From Actinomycetota bacterium (lineage in GTDB: Bacteria; Actinomycetota; Thermoleophilia; Gaiellales; Gaiellaceae), in contig JACDGR010000051.1 in assembly GCA_013821525.1 (NCBI GenBank), positions 1-13,304 of the forward strand: 13,304 nt of DNA. Reading direction: 5' to 3'. The stretch's first letter is position 1. Every line of letters starts with the position of its first letter. Shown here one piece after another: positions 12,924 to 13,304 of the stretch. The position numbers were made by a program, and so were the translations under genes. The notes beneath the pieces are model-generated. The model worked only from the letters and a program-made list of their open reading frames with translations, did no database searches and was not told the origin of the DNA.

Positions 12924-13240
12924 CTCGAGGTCCTCGTAGGCCCCAACCGATGCTCGGCCGACTTCTTCCAGACGCGCAGCTCGACGTGCGCCTCGCCAAG
13001 CGCAGCCTTCACGTCCTCGAGCTCAGCCTCGAGCCGCTGCAGCTGCGGACTCGAGCCCGGCCGGCCACCCTCAGCCAGGCCTTGCTTGCCGCCCTCAAGG
13101 AACTGGCGCTTCCAGTTCGAGATCGACTGCTCGCTCGCCTTCCCACGACGCGCCGCCTCAGCAACAGACATCTCGCCACTGACGACTGAGAGGACGAGCC
13201 GGAACTTGTCTTCAACAGAAATAGAAACAGGACGTGCCAT
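12920..13240 (-). CDS. IS3-family OrfA (helix-turn-helix DNA-binding subunit)
   Basis: The protein is 106 aa. Residues 8-46 (SVEDKFRLVLSVVSGEMSVA, then EAARRGKASEQSISNWKRQF) are the HTH that binds the element's ends. Residues 66-90 (LQRLEAELEDVKAALGEAHVEL) are a leucine-zipper coiled coil for oligomerisation with OrfB. The ATG at 13238-13240 has AAGGAG seven bases upstream. The stop overlaps the OrfB start by four bases, with OrfB in the -1 frame. OrfA alone usually represses transposition in this family. Confidence 0.9.
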   Translation of the reverse strand: MARPVSISVEDKFRLVLSVVSGEMSVAEAARRGKASEQSISNWKRQFLEGGKQGLAEGGRPGSSPQLQRLEAELEDVKAALGEAHVELRVWKKSAEHRLGPTRTSR

Positions 13241-13287
13241 CAGAAAGCTCCTTCAGGTCAGGAGCCCAAAATAACCGGCATGCCAGA

Positions 13288-13304
13288 TTTCGTGAAGCAG
13301 GACA
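13288..13304 (-). repeat. Right terminal inverted repeat of the insertion sequence
   Basis: The complement reads TGTCCTGCTTCACGAAA, identical to the left end. Its outermost base is the last base of the window. Confidence 0.9.

Larger units (their letters stand above)
11967..13304 (-). mobile_element. Complete IS3-family-like insertion sequence, 1338 bp
   Basis: Both ends begin TGTCCTGCTTCACGAAA, read inward: left at 11967-11983, right as the complement of 13288-13304. These are 17 perfect bases, and a weaker match around TTTTGGGCTC follows inside. The element carries two overlapping minus-strand genes typical of the IS3 layout (OrfA helix-turn-helix plus OrfB DDE integrase). Its right end is the last base of the window, so the target duplication cannot be checked. 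It interrupts the gene at 11307. Confidence 0.9.

Noticed and set aside
12210..13274. 354-aa plus-strand frame
   Set aside because: It is antisense to OrfA and OrfB of the insertion sequence; open only because of high GC.
1..13304. CRISPR arrays, tRNA, rRNA, riboswitches or a replication origin
   Set aside because: No regularly spaced repeats, tRNA-like cloverleaf, rRNA segment or known riboswitch core was seen on either strand.

Overview
The window is GC-rich, about 60-65% by eye. It has frequent GTG starts, few Shine-Dalgarno sites and one near-leaderless promoter, which fits a high-GC Gram-positive bacterium. An actinobacterial lineage, possibly of the Solirubrobacterales/Thermoleophilia kind, is my inference; there is no rRNA, tRNA or core housekeeping gene to prove it. 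The window looks like accessory chromosome: small single genes, decayed genes, two divergent regulator/unknown-operon pairs, and one complete insertion sequence.

Region 1 (1-3270). A 182-aa Lys/Ala-rich basic protein with a single C2H2 zinc finger meets, tail to tail, a small secreted protein. Their stop codons interlock, and two strong hairpins lie at the junction. A large membrane-bound hybrid histidine kinase with a C-terminal receiver follows, with no partner gene beside it.

Region 2 (3270-5500). This is a run of minus-strand genes in decay: a SAM methyltransferase without a normal start, a TIM-barrel sugar isomerase/epimerase broken by one frameshift, and the C-terminal remnant of what may be a nucleotidyltransferase. 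Short repeated elements sit between these genes. The clearest, a 25-bp exact repeat, recurs 4 kb away beside a NUDIX gene. Their layout (CTAAC about 30-40 nt before AGCGTT) recalls integron attC sites, but that is a hypothesis.

Region 3 (5500-8100). A two-gene minus-strand operon encodes an Xre/ParS-like HTH protein with an extra C-terminal domain and a HEPN-type protein. The genes overlap by ATGA and are driven by a near-consensus promoter (TTGACA-17-TATGAT) that starts almost at the ATG. This is the best candidate for an undescribed toxin-antitoxin or defence pair. Divergent from it is a tightly packed three-gene operon: two acidic proteins of unknown family and a GNAT-like protein.

Region 4 (8100-9780). 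A Thr/Val-repeat lipoprotein whose 3' end runs antisense into a NUDIX hydrolase, then a six-helix membrane protein.

Region 5 (9780-13304). An XRE-type regulator is divergent from a three-gene operon of unknown function (a DUF6197-like protein, a protein with a Gly/Glu-rich tail, and a third unknown). The third gene is cut by a complete 1338-bp IS3-like element (11967-13304) whose right inverted repeat ends exactly at the window edge.
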